NCBI RefSeq assembly: GCF_022179725.1
Contig: NZ_BPRC01000009.1
Coordinates: 1 to 64,000, forward strand
DNA: 64,000 bases
Reading direction: 5' to 3'
From: Methylorubrum aminovorans
GTDB lineage: Bacteria; Pseudomonadota; Alphaproteobacteria; Rhizobiales; Beijerinckiaceae
In this document: positions 44,279-53,119 of the stretch, in pieces
Numbering within the stretch: position 1 is the stretch's first letter
Layout: each line of letters starts with the position of its first letter
Translations under genes and position numbers: made by a program
Notes under the pieces: model-generated
The model's input: the letters and a program-made list of their open reading frames with translations, nothing else
Told to the model about the DNA's origin: nothing
Database searches by the model: none

Positions 44279-44955
44279 GTGGTCAGTGCCGTGAAGCCGT
44301 GGGCATGGAGCGCGAAGGAGCGCTCGGGCAGGCCCTCGGGCGCCGCGCCCCAGACGGGTTCGAGCGCCAGGTGCTGACGCGGATGACGGCCGAAGCGCAG
44401 GCGCGACTGCGAGACCCGGGCACCGCCCCAGCCCGCGCGGGCGCGAAACAGCAGGCCATGCGGGACCGCGGTGCCACCGAGCGACCAGCCGCCCTCCGCA
44501 TCGGCGAGGTCCGGCGCATTCTCGGCGACCGGCAGCGCGGCGACCGCCGCCTCGACGAGGCCGAATAGGCGCCCGAGCGGCGCGAGCCCCTTAGTGCCCG
44601 CAGAGAGCAGCGCCCGGGTGAGCAGGGTCCGCTCGGCCGGAGACAGGGCATCACTCGCGGCCGGCTCGGGCCGTACCACGAGGTCGCGGAAGTGGGTGGC
44701 CAGGGTCACACCCCCGCGCAGGGCGGCGCTCTCCGCTTCGAGCACGAGCAGGCAGACGGGCCCGTCCGGCGCCCCGGCTTCCAGGCCGGAAAAGACCCAG
44801 GTCACCAGCCGCACATTCTCCGGCGCCGCGATATTCAGCGGAATCGGCAGCGAAGGCGGCAGGGGGAAACGCAGCACACAGGCGCCGGGCGCGGCCTCGA
44901 CAAGTCGACCGGGGACGGGCTCCTGCTTCGGCCGCGACAGCGCAGCGGCGTTCAT
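44266..44955 (-). CDS. Hypothetical protein of the glycosyltransferase operon
   Basis: A 229-residue cytoplasmic protein, first gene of the four-gene operon; its last 13 bases overlap the start of the next glycosyltransferase. It contains VRLVTWVFSGLEAGAPDGPV and ATHFRDLVVRPEPAA, then a helical stretch (SPAERTLLTRALLSAGTKG) and a beta-rich end. No family recognised; the other genes of the operon suggest a role in glycan assembly. Its promoter must lie near or within the palindromic repeat at 45000-45107. Confidence 0.6.
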   Translation of the reverse strand: MNAAALSRPKQEPVPGRLVEAAPGACVLRFPLPPSLPIPLNIAAPENVRLVTWVFSGLEAGAPDGPVCLLVLEAESAALRGGVTLATHFRDLVVRPEPAASDALSPAERTLLTRALLSAGTKGLAPLGRLFGLVEAAVAALPVAENAPDLADAEGGWSLGGTAVPHGLLFRARAGWGGARVSQSRLRFGRHPRQHLALEPVWGAAPEGLPERSFALHAHGFTALTTWAS

Positions 44956-44999
44956 GCCGTCACGTCGTCAGTTGGGGAGACCTTCGGACCTCCCAAGCC

Positions 45000-45107
45000 C
45001 ATCCTCATCCTGGGGTGCCGCGCAGCGGCCTCGAAGGGTCGTTCAAGGATCGTGCGCCCTCTGGAGGATCCTTCGAGGCCCGCTGGCGCGGGCACCTCAG
45101 GATGAGG
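45000..45107. repeat. Palindromic dispersed-type repeat (CCTCATCCTGAGGTGCC family)
   Basis: The left arm (45000-45040: CATCCTCATCCTGGGGTGCC, then CAGCGGCCTCGAAGG) and the inverted right arm (45064-45107, whose complement reads CCTCATCCTGAGGTGCCC and GGGCCTCGAAGGATCC) form a long imperfect hairpin. The wording matches a widespread intergenic palindrome of Hyphomicrobiales. It occupies most of the gap between two minus-strand genes. Confidence 0.75.
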
Positions 45108-45143
45108 GCAGCGGGTGGAATCTTCCGCTTTCATCGCAGCCGC

Positions 45144-46526
45144 TTATGCCGCCAGCGCCGAAAGAATTCGCGCCCAGGAACGCGTGCCCTTGTGGAAGCT
45201 CGTCAGCTCGTACTTTTCGTTGGGTGCGTGAATGCGGTCGTCGTCGAGGCCGAAGCCGATCAGCAGGGTGTCGAGGCCGAGGATGCGCTTGAAGTCGCCG
45301 ACGATCGGGATCGAGCCGCCGGCACCCACCGCCACCGCCGCGCGGCCCCACTCGGCCGCGAGCGCCGCTTGCGCCGCCGCGAGTTGCGGCATGTCGTAGG
45401 GCAGCGCGACCGCCCGCGAGCCCTTGTAGCAGATCACCTCGACCGAGCAGTCGTCGGGAATGCGCTCGCGAACGAAGGCTTCAAAAGTCTTCGAGAGCTG
45501 CTCCGGGTCCTGCTCGTCCACGAGGCGGAACGAGACTTTCGCCGAGGCTTGAGAAGCGATGACGGTCTTGGTGCCCTCGCCGGTGTAGCCGCCGATGATG
45601 CCGTTCACGTCGCAGGCCGGGCGCGATTGGATCAGCTCGATCGGCAGGCGCCCGCGCTCGCCCGCCGGCTCCTTGAGGCCGATCGGCCCCAGGAACTTCT
45701 CGGGCGTCAGGCCGAGCCCACGCCACTGCTCCAGCAACTCGGGCGGCGGCTCGCGCACGCCGTCGTAGAAGCCTGGCAGGGTGACGCGCCCTTCTGTATC
45801 GTGCAGGTCGGCAATGATCCGCGACAGCACGTGGATCGGGTTCGCCGCGGCGCCGCCGAAGAAGCCGGAATGCAGGTCGCGGTCGGCGCAGGTCACCTTG
45901 ACTTCGTAATAGGCCAGTCCGCGCAGCGAGGTGGTGATCTGCGGCGTCTGCCGATCCCACATGCCGGTGTCGCAAACGAGCGCGACGTCGGCCTTGAGCC
46001 GGTCGCGGTTGGACTCGACCCATTCGGGCAGGCCCTGCGAGCCGTTCTCCTCGGCCCCCTCGATCAGGATGGTGACGCCGACCGGCAGATCGCCGTTCAT
46101 GGCGAGATGCGCTCGGCAGGCCTCGACGAAGGTCATCACCTGACCCTTGTCATCGGACGCGCCGCGGGCGACGATCCGCTTCGTGCCGTCCGCCTCCTCG
46201 ATGCGCGGCTCGAACGGAGAGGTCCGCCACAGATTCAGTGGATCGACCGGCTGCACGTCGTAGTGGCCGTAGAACAGCACGTGCGGCGCCCCCGGCTTCG
46301 GGCGATGCGCGAGCACGACGGGATGGAGCGAGGTCTCCTCGACGCTAGTCTCGAAGCCGAGCGCCGTCAGGTTTCCTTCGAGCCACTGCGCCGCCTCGCG
46401 GCAATGGCCGGCATAGGCGGAATCCGTCGAGATCGAGGGGATGCGCAGCCACGCGAACAGCCGTTCCAGGCTGTTGTCCAGATCGCGGTCGATGTCGTTG
46501 AGGACGGGGTCGAGTGCGTCGGCCAT
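45144..46526 (-). CDS. M20 family metallopeptidase (dipeptidase)
   Basis: A 460-residue zinc peptidase. The start at ATG 46526 follows GAGGAG; an upstream frame extension is not family-like. Metal-site sequences are FYGHYDVQP (His88), ARGASDDKGQ (bridging Asp), EGAEENGS (catalytic Glu and metal Glu) and CDTGMWD; the C-terminal His is in DDRIHAPNEKYE. The lid domain sits at about residues 205-385. No signal peptide, so it is cytoplasmic. Relatives (CNDP/PepV-like, often annotated as dipeptidase) cleave dipeptides or N-acyl amino acids. Confidence 0.9.
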   Translation of the reverse strand: MADALDPVLNDIDRDLDNSLERLFAWLRIPSISTDSAYAGHCREAAQWLEGNLTALGFETSVEETSLHPVVLAHRPKPGAPHVLFYGHYDVQPVDPLNLWRTSPFEPRIEEADGTKRIVARGASDDKGQVMTFVEACRAHLAMNGDLPVGVTILIEGAEENGSQGLPEWVESNRDRLKADVALVCDTGMWDRQTPQITTSLRGLAYYEVKVTCADRDLHSGFFGGAAANPIHVLSRIIADLHDTEGRVTLPGFYDGVREPPPELLEQWRGLGLTPEKFLGPIGLKEPAGERGRLPIELIQSRPACDVNGIIGGYTGEGTKTVIASQASAKVSFRLVDEQDPEQLSKTFEAFVRERIPDDCSVEVICYKGSRAVALPYDMPQLAAAQAALAAEWGRAAVAVGAGGSIPIVGDFKRILGLDTLLIGFGLDDDRIHAPNEKYELTSFHKGTRSWARILSALAA

Positions 46527-46819
46527 GGCGGCTCCTCGAAGTCGGCGTGCGCGAAGCGTTAGCCGAGCTTCGCGTTCCACGTAACCCCGCTGCCTCACCC
46601 GCCCGGCCGGCAAGCGTCCGCGCGCGCCTCGCCGGTCCGTGATCGGAGCGGACCGCCCCTCCCAAGAGGGAAGCGGAACAGGGCCACCTTGGAATGGTTA
46701 TCGACACGACCCGGTGCGGGCCCCGAGCCCGCGCCCTTCCAAGACGCGCTTTCCGCACAGCCACCGCGAAGCCTCGCGTGTCGTCCGTGCGGGCACCGCG
46801 CCTCATCACGGATGTCACC

Positions 46820-47344
46820 ATGCTCATCGACAGCGGTTCGCCCGGGGCCGTCGGGACAATCGGCATCACGCTCACCATCAACGGGGAGCGACGCGCGCTT
46901 CAGGTGGCACCCTGGACCACGCTGCTCGACCTCCTGCGCGAGCGCCTCGACCTCACCGGCACCAAGAAGGGCTGCGACCACGGCCAGTGCGGCGCCTGCA
47001 CCGTCCTGGTGAACGGCACCCGCATCAATTCCTGCCTCACGCTCGCGGTGATGAAGGACGGCGCCGAGATCACGACCGTCGAGGGTCTGGCCGGGCTCGC
47101 CCAGCGCGAGGGCAAGAACAGCCTGCACCCGATCCAAGAGGCCTTCGTCGAGCACGACGCCTTCCAGTGCGGCTACTGCACACCGGGCCAGCTCTGCTCC
47201 TCGGTCGGCCTGATGAACGAGGGCCACGCCAAGACCCGCGACGAGATCCGCGAGGCGATGAGCGGCAACATCTGCCGCTGCGGCGCCTACACCAACATCG
47301 TCGATGCGATCGAAGAGGTCATGCACCAGGGAGACGCCCGATGA
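46820..47344 (+). CDS. Molybdenum hydroxylase, [2Fe-2S] subunit
   Basis: A 174-residue iron-sulfur subunit of the xanthine dehydrogenase/aldehyde oxidase family. The plant-type cluster is bound by Cys52, 57, 60 and 72 ([10 protein letters not shown] ... INSC); the second cluster by [10 protein letters not shown] and [12 protein letters not shown] 46820 has only a weak ribosome binding site, but an upstream start (46694) would add a non-family leader. Unlike E. coli PaoA, no Tat signal is visible, so the enzyme should be cytoplasmic. It overlaps the FAD subunit by 4 bases. Confidence 0.9.
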   Translation: MLIDSGSPGAVGTIGITLTINGERRALQVAPWTTLLDLLRERLDLTGTKKGCDHGQCGACTVLVNGTRINSCLTLAVMKDGAEITTVEGLAGLAQREGKNSLHPIQEAFVEHDAFQCGYCTPGQLCSSVGLMNEGHAKTRDEIREAMSGNICRCGAYTNIVDAIEEVMHQGDAR

Positions 47345-48357
47345 ACCGCTTCGATTACGTTCGCCCGAGCACGGTGGCGGAGGCGGTGCAGGCTTTGGGC
47401 AGCGACCCGGCGGCCCGCTTCATCGCGGGGGGCACCAACCTCATCGACCTGATGAAGTACGACGTCGAGCGGCCGGGCAAGCTCATCGACATCACCCGCT
47501 TGCCCCTCGACAAGATCGAGGAGCGCGACGGCGGCCTTCGCATCGGTGCGCTGGTGACCAACGCGACGCTGGCCTACGATGCCCGGATCCGCGAGCGCTA
47601 CCCGCTCTTGTCGGACGCGATCCTGGCCGGCGCCTCAGCGCAGCTGCGCAACGCGGCCTCAACCGGCGGCAACCTGCTGCAGCGCACCCGCTGCTACTAC
47701 TTCTACGATACGGCCACGCCCTGCAACAAGCGCGAGCCCGGCACCGGCTGCTCGGCCATCGGCGGCGTCGACCGCATTCACGCGATCCTCGGCACCAGCG
47801 AGCACTGCATCGCCACCCACCCCTCCGACATGTGCGTCGCGCTCGCCGCCCTGGAGGCGACGGTGCAGGTCAGCGGGCCGCAGGGCGATCGTTCAATCCC
47901 CTTTGCGGACTTCCATCGCCTGCCGGGCGACGCGCCGCAAAAGGACACCAACCTCGCACCCGGCGAGATCATCGTCGCCGTCGATCTGCCGGCCAATGGC
48001 TTTGCCGGCCCTCACCACACCTACCTGAAGCTGCGCGACCGGCTCTCCTACGCCTTCGCGCTCGTTTCGGTCGCCGCCGCGCTCGAACTCGACGGGCAGA
48101 CGATCCGCACCGCGCGCCTCGCGCTCGGCGGTGTCGCCCACAAGCCCTGGCGCAACACCGAGGCCGAGGCGCTGCTTCAGGGTCGGTCCGCCACCCGCGA
48201 GACGTTCAAGTCGGCGGCGGACCTGATCCTGCGGGAGGCCAAGCCGCAGGCGACCAACGGCTTCAAGATCGAGCTGGCGCGCCGCGCCATCGTCCGCGGC
48301 CTGGAGCAGGCCGCCGCCGGTACGCCCCAGTCCCAGTCCGACAAGCGCATCCAGTAA
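47341..48357 (+). CDS. Molybdenum hydroxylase, FAD-binding subunit (PaoB-like)
   Basis: A 338-residue CoxM/PaoB-type protein. [13 protein letters not shown] and [16 protein letters not shown] bind FAD; the Cys-rich insertion [20 protein letters not shown], with a further Cys just after it, matches the extra [4Fe-4S] site of PaoB-like subunits. It passes electrons from the iron-sulfur subunit to an acceptor. The start overlaps the first subunit (ATGA). Confidence 0.9.
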   Translation: MNRFDYVRPSTVAEAVQALGSDPAARFIAGGTNLIDLMKYDVERPGKLIDITRLPLDKIEERDGGLRIGALVTNATLAYDARIRERYPLLSDAILAGASAQLRNAASTGGNLLQRTRCYYFYDTATPCNKREPGTGCSAIGGVDRIHAILGTSEHCIATHPSDMCVALAALEATVQVSGPQGDRSIPFADFHRLPGDAPQKDTNLAPGEIIVAVDLPANGFAGPHHTYLKLRDRLSYAFALVSVAAALELDGQTIRTARLALGGVAHKPWRNTEAEALLQGRSATRETFKSAADLILREAKPQATNGFKIELARRAIVRGLEQAAAGTPQSQSDKRIQ

Positions 48358-48366
48358 GGAGCAGCC

Positions 48367-50628
48367 ATGACCGTTCAGATCAGCACGGCGGCTGGCCGCG
48401 ACCGTTTCGTCGGCAGCGCCGTCAGCCGCGTCGACGGCCCGGCCAAGGTCACGGGCCTCGCCAAATATGCCGGCGAGTTCGCCGCCCCCGACCTTGCTTA
48501 CGGCGTGGTGGTGTCGAGCGCCGTCGCCAAGGGCAGCATCCGCAGCATCGACGCCTCGGCCGCGGAGGCCGTGCCCGGCGTCATCAAGGTGATCACCCAC
48601 GAGAACCGCCCGGCCACCTCCGACAACCCGGAGGATTACCAGGACGCGGTGGCGCCCCCCGGCGCGCCGTTCCAAGCGCTGGCGACCAACCGCATCGTCT
48701 TCTCCGGCCAGCCGGTGGCCCTCGTCGTCGCCGAGGATTTCGAAACGGCGCGCTACGCCGCCTCCCTGGTGCGGGTCGATTACGGGGTCGTGGCGCCCCG
48801 CACCGACCTCGCGGCGCAGGCGCCCGAATCATACGATCCGCCGATGAAGCGGGCCGGCATCAAGCCACCACCGGAGCCGTGGGGCGATGCCGAGACGGCG
48901 TTCGACGCTGCCGAGATCCGCGTGAACGGCCAGTACCGGATGGCCGACGAGCATCACAACCCGATGGAGCCGCACGCCTCGACCGTCGTCGTGGAGAAGG
49001 ACGGCACCTACACCGTCTACGACAAGATCCAGGGCGTCTCGAACACCCACGACTACATCGCCAGCGCCTTCGGCCTGAAGCCGGAGCAGGTGCGGGTGCT
49101 GAACCCCTATCTCGGCGGCGGCTTCGGCTCGGGGCTCCGTCCGCAATACCAGCTCTTCCTGGCGATGCTGGCAGCGAAAGACCTCGGCCGCTCGGTGCGG
49201 GTGACGCTGACCCGCGACCAGATGTGGTCCTTCACCTACCGCTCGGAGGCACTCCAAACCGTCTCCCTCGGTGCCGACCGCTCGGGCAAGCTCACCGCGC
49301 TCAAGCACGACGCGGTGCAGGGCACGTCGTCCTACGAAGATTACCAGGAGGTCGTCGTCAACTGGTCCGGCGTGCTCTACGACTGCGACAACGTCAAACT
49401 GACCTACAGCCTCGCCAAGCTCGACACCCCGACGCCGGGCGACATGCGGGCGCCCGGTGCCGTCACCGGCGTCTACGCCATCGAGACGGCGATGGACGAA
49501 CTGGCCTACGCCACCGGCCAGGACCCGATCGCGCTGCGGCTGAAGAACTACACCGAGAGCGACCCGACCGAGGAGAAGCCGTTCGGCTCCAAGGCGCTCA
49601 AGGACTGCTTCCGCCAGGGCGCGGAGCGCTTCGGCTGGAGCCGGCGCAATCCGCAGCCGCGCTCCATGCGCGAGGGCCGGGAACTGGTCGGCTGGGGCAT
49701 GGCGACTGGCATCTGGGAGTCGATGATGATGCAGTCGAGCGCGCAGGCCGTGCTCACCGCGGACGGTCGGCTCGAGGTCGGCAACCAGACGGGTGACATC
49801 GGCACCGGCACCTACACGATCCTGACCCAGATCGCCGCCGACACGCTGGGGCTGCCCCTCGACCACGTCACGACCAAGCTCGGCGACACGAAGCTCGCCA
49901 AGGCGCCCGTGGCGGGCGGTTCGTGGACGGCGGCCTCCTCCGGCACCGCCGTCATGAAGGCCTGCCGATCAATCGCCGAGCAGGCGTTCAAGCTCGCCCG
50001 CGGCATGGAGAACTCACCGCTCGCCAATGCCGATTTCGAGCGCGTGGTGTTCACGAACGGCCGCATCGAGGTGGCGGGCGACTCCTCGAAGAGCGTCGCG
50101 CTCACCGACGTCTTGAAGGCGACGGGCACCCAGAAGCTGGAGGCGACCGGCGAGGCCGCCCCGGACAAGGACTTCGCGAAAGAATACGAGGCCTACACCC
50201 ACTCGGCGATCTTCGCGGAGGTGAAGATCGACGAGGAGTTGGGCCAAGTGCGCTGCACCCGCGTGGTCTCGGCCATCGCGGCGGGCAAGATCCTCAACCC
50301 GAAGACGGCCCGCAGCCAGATCCTCGGCGGCATCGTCATGGGCGTCGGCTCGGCTCTGCACGAGGAATCGATGCTCGACCATCGCATCGGCCGGTTCATG
50401 AACCACAATCTCGGCGAGTACCACGTGCCGGTGCATGCCGACATCCACGACATCGACGTGATCTTCGTGGACGAGGAGGACAAGGCGAACCCACTCGGCG
50501 TGAAGGGTCTGGGCGAGATCGGCATCGTAGGCGTGGCCGCCGCGATCTCGAACGCGGTCTTCCACGCCACCGGCAAGCGCATCCGCCACCTGCCGATCAC
50601 GCCGGACAAGATCATCGGCGAGGCCTGA
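48367..50628 (+). CDS. Molybdenum hydroxylase, molybdopterin-binding catalytic subunit
   Basis: A 753-residue large subunit. VDGPAKVTGLAKYAGEF opens the family domain; GGGFGSGLRPQ, MRAPGAVTGVYAIETAMDEL and AGGSWTAASSGTAVM bind molybdopterin; the catalytic Glu is in GVKGLGEIGIVG near the C-terminus. Together with the two preceding genes it forms an aldehyde or N-heterocycle oxidoreductase like YagR/PaoC. Substrate cannot be told from sequence; aromatic aldehydes are typical for PaoABC. A terminator follows 26 bases after the stop. Confidence 0.92.
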   Translation: MTVQISTAAGRDRFVGSAVSRVDGPAKVTGLAKYAGEFAAPDLAYGVVVSSAVAKGSIRSIDASAAEAVPGVIKVITHENRPATSDNPEDYQDAVAPPGAPFQALATNRIVFSGQPVALVVAEDFETARYAASLVRVDYGVVAPRTDLAAQAPESYDPPMKRAGIKPPPEPWGDAETAFDAAEIRVNGQYRMADEHHNPMEPHASTVVVEKDGTYTVYDKIQGVSNTHDYIASAFGLKPEQVRVLNPYLGGGFGSGLRPQYQLFLAMLAAKDLGRSVRVTLTRDQMWSFTYRSEALQTVSLGADRSGKLTALKHDAVQGTSSYEDYQEVVVNWSGVLYDCDNVKLTYSLAKLDTPTPGDMRAPGAVTGVYAIETAMDELAYATGQDPIALRLKNYTESDPTEEKPFGSKALKDCFRQGAERFGWSRRNPQPRSMREGRELVGWGMATGIWESMMMQSSAQAVLTADGRLEVGNQTGDIGTGTYTILTQIAADTLGLPLDHVTTKLGDTKLAKAPVAGGSWTAASSGTAVMKACRSIAEQAFKLARGMENSPLANADFERVVFTNGRIEVAGDSSKSVALTDVLKATGTQKLEATGEAAPDKDFAKEYEAYTHSAIFAEVKIDEELGQVRCTRVVSAIAAGKILNPKTARSQILGGIVMGVGSALHEESMLDHRIGRFMNHNLGEYHVPVHADIHDIDVIFVDEEDKANPLGVKGLGEIGIVGVAAAISNAVFHATGKRIRHLPITPDKIIGEA

Positions 50629-50653
50629 GGCCTATCGTTGCCGAGAACCCTAC

Positions 50654-50691
50654 GAAGCCTGCCGGCTGCAAAGCCGGCGGGCTTCTTTTTG
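50654..50691 (+). terminator. Intrinsic terminator after the molybdenum hydroxylase operon
   Basis: GAAGCCTGCCGGC pairs over 13 positions (one G-U) with GCCGGCGGGCTTC around a 6-base loop, followed by TTTTTGT. Confidence 0.93.
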
Positions 50692-50780
50692 TATCTGCCC
50701 CGTGTCGACACCGATGCGCTAGACCTGCACGCGCCTTGCACGCCGGCGTCCCGACTGCGCCTCCATCCCGAGCCTTCGCC

Positions 50781-51149
50781 TTGAACACCCTCCTCGTTTT
50801 CCTCGGTGCCGGCCTCGGCGGTGTGATGCGCCACGGGATCAACCTCTGGGCTGTGCGGCTCGGATCGAGCTTCCCGTGGGGCACGCTCGGCATCAACGTC
50901 GTCGGCTCGGTACTGATGGGGGTCGTCACCGGCTGGATGGCACTACGCGGTGGGCCGCCCCAGGCGCGGCTGTTCGTGGCTACCGGGATCCTGGGTGGCT
51001 TCACCACCTTCTCGACCTTTTCCCTCGAAGCCGTCACCTTGATGGAGCGGGGCGACTGGATGGCGGCGCTCGCCTACGTGCTCGCCTCGGTTCTGGCGGG
51101 CATCGGCGGGCTCGCCCTGGCGCTGATCGTGATGCGCCACGCCCTTTAG
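50781..51149 (+). CDS. crcB: CrcB/Fluc fluoride channel
   Basis: A 122-residue four-helix membrane protein starting with TTG (LNTLLVFLGAGLGGVMRHGI). The Fluc signatures are GAGLGGVMRHG, FPWGTLGINVVGSVLMG and GILGGFTTFSTFSLEAV. It exports fluoride as a dual-topology dimer. An upstream TTG at 50736 would add 15 residues. No fluoride riboswitch-like structure could be recognised upstream. The next gene starts 11 bases after the stop. Confidence 0.93.
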   Translation: MNTLLVFLGAGLGGVMRHGINLWAVRLGSSFPWGTLGINVVGSVLMGVVTGWMALRGGPPQARLFVATGILGGFTTFSTFSLEAVTLMERGDWMAALAYVLASVLAGIGGLALALIVMRHAL

Positions 51150-51160
51150 GGAGGCTTTCG

Positions 51161-51598
51161 TTGAGCGACCTGCTCTCGTCGTGGCGCTTCTGGGCCCTGC
51201 TGTCGGCCGGGTTCGCCGCCGCCACCGCGATCCTTGCCAAGGTCGGGATCGACGGCGTCGCGCCGGATGTGGCGACCTTCATCCGAACCGTCGTGATCCT
51301 GATGCTGACGGGCGCCATCGTCGCCGCCGCCGGGCAGATACCGGATCTCGCCCGCGTCTCCACCAGAAATCTTGTCTTCCTGATCCTGTCGGGGCTCGCC
51401 ACCGGTGCGTCCTGGCTCTGCTACTTCCGGGCGCTGGCGCTGGGGGATGCCGGCCGCGTCGCGCCGCTGGACAAGCTGAGCGTCGTGCTGGTGGCTTTGT
51501 TCGGCGTGCTCTTCCTCGGCGAGCGCCTCGCGCCGCATCACTGGGCCGGCGTCGGGCTGATCGCCGCCGGGGCGGGGCTGCTGGCATGGCGCGCCTGA
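51161..51598 (+). CDS. EamA-domain membrane protein
   Basis: A 145-residue protein with one EamA/DMT repeat of about five helices, starting at TTG 51161 with GGGAGG 9 bases upstream. GASWLCYFRALALGDAGRVA and PLDKLSVVLVALFGVLFLGE are typical of the family. At half the size of usual DMT transporters it probably dimerises. Substrate unknown. It overlaps the next start. Confidence 0.85.
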   Translation: MSDLLSSWRFWALLSAGFAAATAILAKVGIDGVAPDVATFIRTVVILMLTGAIVAAAGQIPDLARVSTRNLVFLILSGLATGASWLCYFRALALGDAGRVAPLDKLSVVLVALFGVLFLGERLAPHHWAGVGLIAAGAGLLAWRA

Positions 51599-52260
51599 TG
51601 CGCACCCTTGTGACGGGCCTCGCCCTCGCTGCCGCCCAGCCCACCGCGGCGGAGGCCGGCCCCTTCGTCGATGCGAGCGGCGTCGTACCGGGTCTCGTCC
51701 TCGACATGCGCTATGCCGGGTCCAACAATTTCATCGGCCGGCCCGTGGCCGGCTACGAGGCGTCGCGCTGCCTGCTGACGCCGCAGGCGGCCCGTGCGCT
51801 GGCGGCGGTCCAGGCCTCGCTGGCGCCGGAAGGGCTCGGCCTGAAGGTGTTCGACTGCTACCGCCCGCGCCGGGCGGTCGCCGACTTCACCGCCTGGGCG
51901 CGCGACCCCGCCGACACGCGCATGAAGACCGCCTTCTACCCCCGCACCGACAAGGCGGACCTATTTCGCCTCGGCTACATCGCCGAGCGCTCCTCGCATT
52001 CCCGCGGCTCGACGGTGGATCTGACGCTGGTGCGCCTCGCCGACGGCACAGAACTCGACATGGGCACGCCCTTCGACCTCTTCGACGAGGCCTCCGCGAC
52101 CGAGTTTCCGGGCATCGCCCCGGAGCAGGCTCGGAACCGCCGCCGTCTGCGCGACGCGATGATTCGCGCCGGCTTCGCCCCCTACGCGCAGGAATGGTGG
52201 CACTTCACCCTCAAGGGCGAGCCCTTTCCCGCAACGTCCTTCGACCAGCCGGTCCGCTGA
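51586..52260 (+). CDS. D-alanyl-D-alanine dipeptidase (VanX/DdpX family, M15D)
   Basis: A 224-residue periplasmic zinc dipeptidase; either ATG 51586 or ATG 51598 (TGATG with the upstream stop) may start it, and both leave a signal peptide ending in AAEAG. VFDCYRPRRAV carries the transition-state Arg; zinc ligands are in SSHSRGSTVDLTL (His and Asp) and EWWHF (catalytic Glu and ligand His). It cleaves D-Ala-D-Ala, in most Gram-negative bacteria for recycling murein-derived dipeptide, not for vancomycin resistance; no vanH/vanA partner is present. Confidence 0.9.
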   Translation: MARLMRTLVTGLALAAAQPTAAEAGPFVDASGVVPGLVLDMRYAGSNNFIGRPVAGYEASRCLLTPQAARALAAVQASLAPEGLGLKVFDCYRPRRAVADFTAWARDPADTRMKTAFYPRTDKADLFRLGYIAERSSHSRGSTVDLTLVRLADGTELDMGTPFDLFDEASATEFPGIAPEQARNRRRLRDAMIRAGFAPYAQEWWHFTLKGEPFPATSFDQPVR

Positions 52261-52418
52261 TCGGGCGGGCCAAGCCGAGACGCGACAGGCTCTTTTTTCG
52301 ACCGATTGAATTGTTCTAAATCGATATTTCAGCGGATCAAAACAGAACTCATTTAAAGCATTTCCAATGTTTTGAAGATCACTTGCATCGGATCTACAGT
52401 TGGAGCCATGGTGAACCC
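52261..52418. other. AT-rich intergenic stretch
   Basis: Between about 52290 and 52400 the sequence is far richer in A and T than the rest of the window (for example GAATTGTTCTAAATCGATA and ATTTAAAGCATTTCCAATG). No gene is seen. It is most simply the promoter region of the two small genes that follow. Confidence 0.5.
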
Positions 52419-52706
52419 ATGGCACACATCCTCCCGTTCCCGAATGCTTCCCACGGCACACCGTGGCTCTCGCGTGGCGATACGCTCCCCGCGTCCCGGA
52501 GCCCGTCCGCCTGGCTCGGCGCCCTCGACGCCCTGCTCGAATCGGTGCGTCTCGCGTGGTGGGACGGCTCCGCCCTCGGTCTGAGCCGGGGCGGCCTCGA
52601 AGCCCTGGTGGGGCTAGAGCCTGGCGACGCGACAAAACCGCGGATGGTGCCGGTCGAAGCCCGCCCACGGATGCGAGCCGAGGCGCGGGCGAGAGGGCAG
52701 GCATGA
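52419..52706 (+). CDS. Small hypothetical protein
   Basis: A 95-residue protein from ATG 52419 (MAHILPFPNASHGTPWLSRG), with GGAG about 13 bases upstream. The middle is helical and aromatic (SAWLGALDALLESVRLAWWD) and the end is basic. Overlap of 4 bases with the next gene supports a coupled pair. No family recognised. Confidence 0.6.
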   Translation: MAHILPFPNASHGTPWLSRGDTLPASRSPSAWLGALDALLESVRLAWWDGSALGLSRGGLEALVGLEPGDATKPRMVPVEARPRMRAEARARGQA

Positions 52707-53029
52707 GCACCGGCCTCGTCACGTCCCCGCCCGACGCGGCGGAACGGCATGCGCAGGGAACGCTGGAGCGGGCGCTCACGGTCGCCTTCTGGCAGGCGCT
52801 CCAGCGGGAGCCGATGCATGTCATGGCCGCGCTGGAAGCGGCGGCGCGCACCGTCGGCACGCTCTACCGGCAGGTGGCCGCCGCACACGGCCCCGACGGA
52901 CATTGCACCTGCGGGTGGGAGCCCGACCCGGAAACCGACCTCATCGTTCTGGAAGCGATGCTGGCCGCCGCCCTCACCCGCCCCGCCCGGCGCGAACTCG
53001 CCGATATGGTGCCGGTCGGCCGGGCCTGA
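52703..53029 (+). CDS. Small hypothetical protein with a CTCGW motif
   Basis: A 108-residue protein whose ATG overlaps the previous stop. Two long helices (LERALTVAFWQALQREPMHV and LIVLEAMLAAALTRPARREL) flank GHCTCGWEPDPETD, a short Cys-x-Cys loop that could bind a metal. No signal peptide. Function unknown; probably works with the gene before it. Confidence 0.6.
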   Translation: MSTGLVTSPPDAAERHAQGTLERALTVAFWQALQREPMHVMAALEAAARTVGTLYRQVAAAHGPDGHCTCGWEPDPETDLIVLEAMLAAALTRPARRELADMVPVGRA

Positions 53030-53119
53030 ATCCTCAGGCCAAGCGCGGGCCGGGATCAGATGATCCTGTGACGGCCGGAGCGAGCACTCCGAATGGGCGC
53101 CGCTCCGGCCCGGTGGATC

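Noticed and set aside
50692..50780. Fluoride riboswitch upstream of crcB
   Set aside because: The short leader does not show the conserved pseudoknot elements of the crcB motif.
51586..52260. Vancomycin-resistance vanX gene
   Set aside because: The dipeptidase is of the family, but no vanH or vanA partner is present and the protein is exported in a Gram-negative bacterium; murein recycling fits better.
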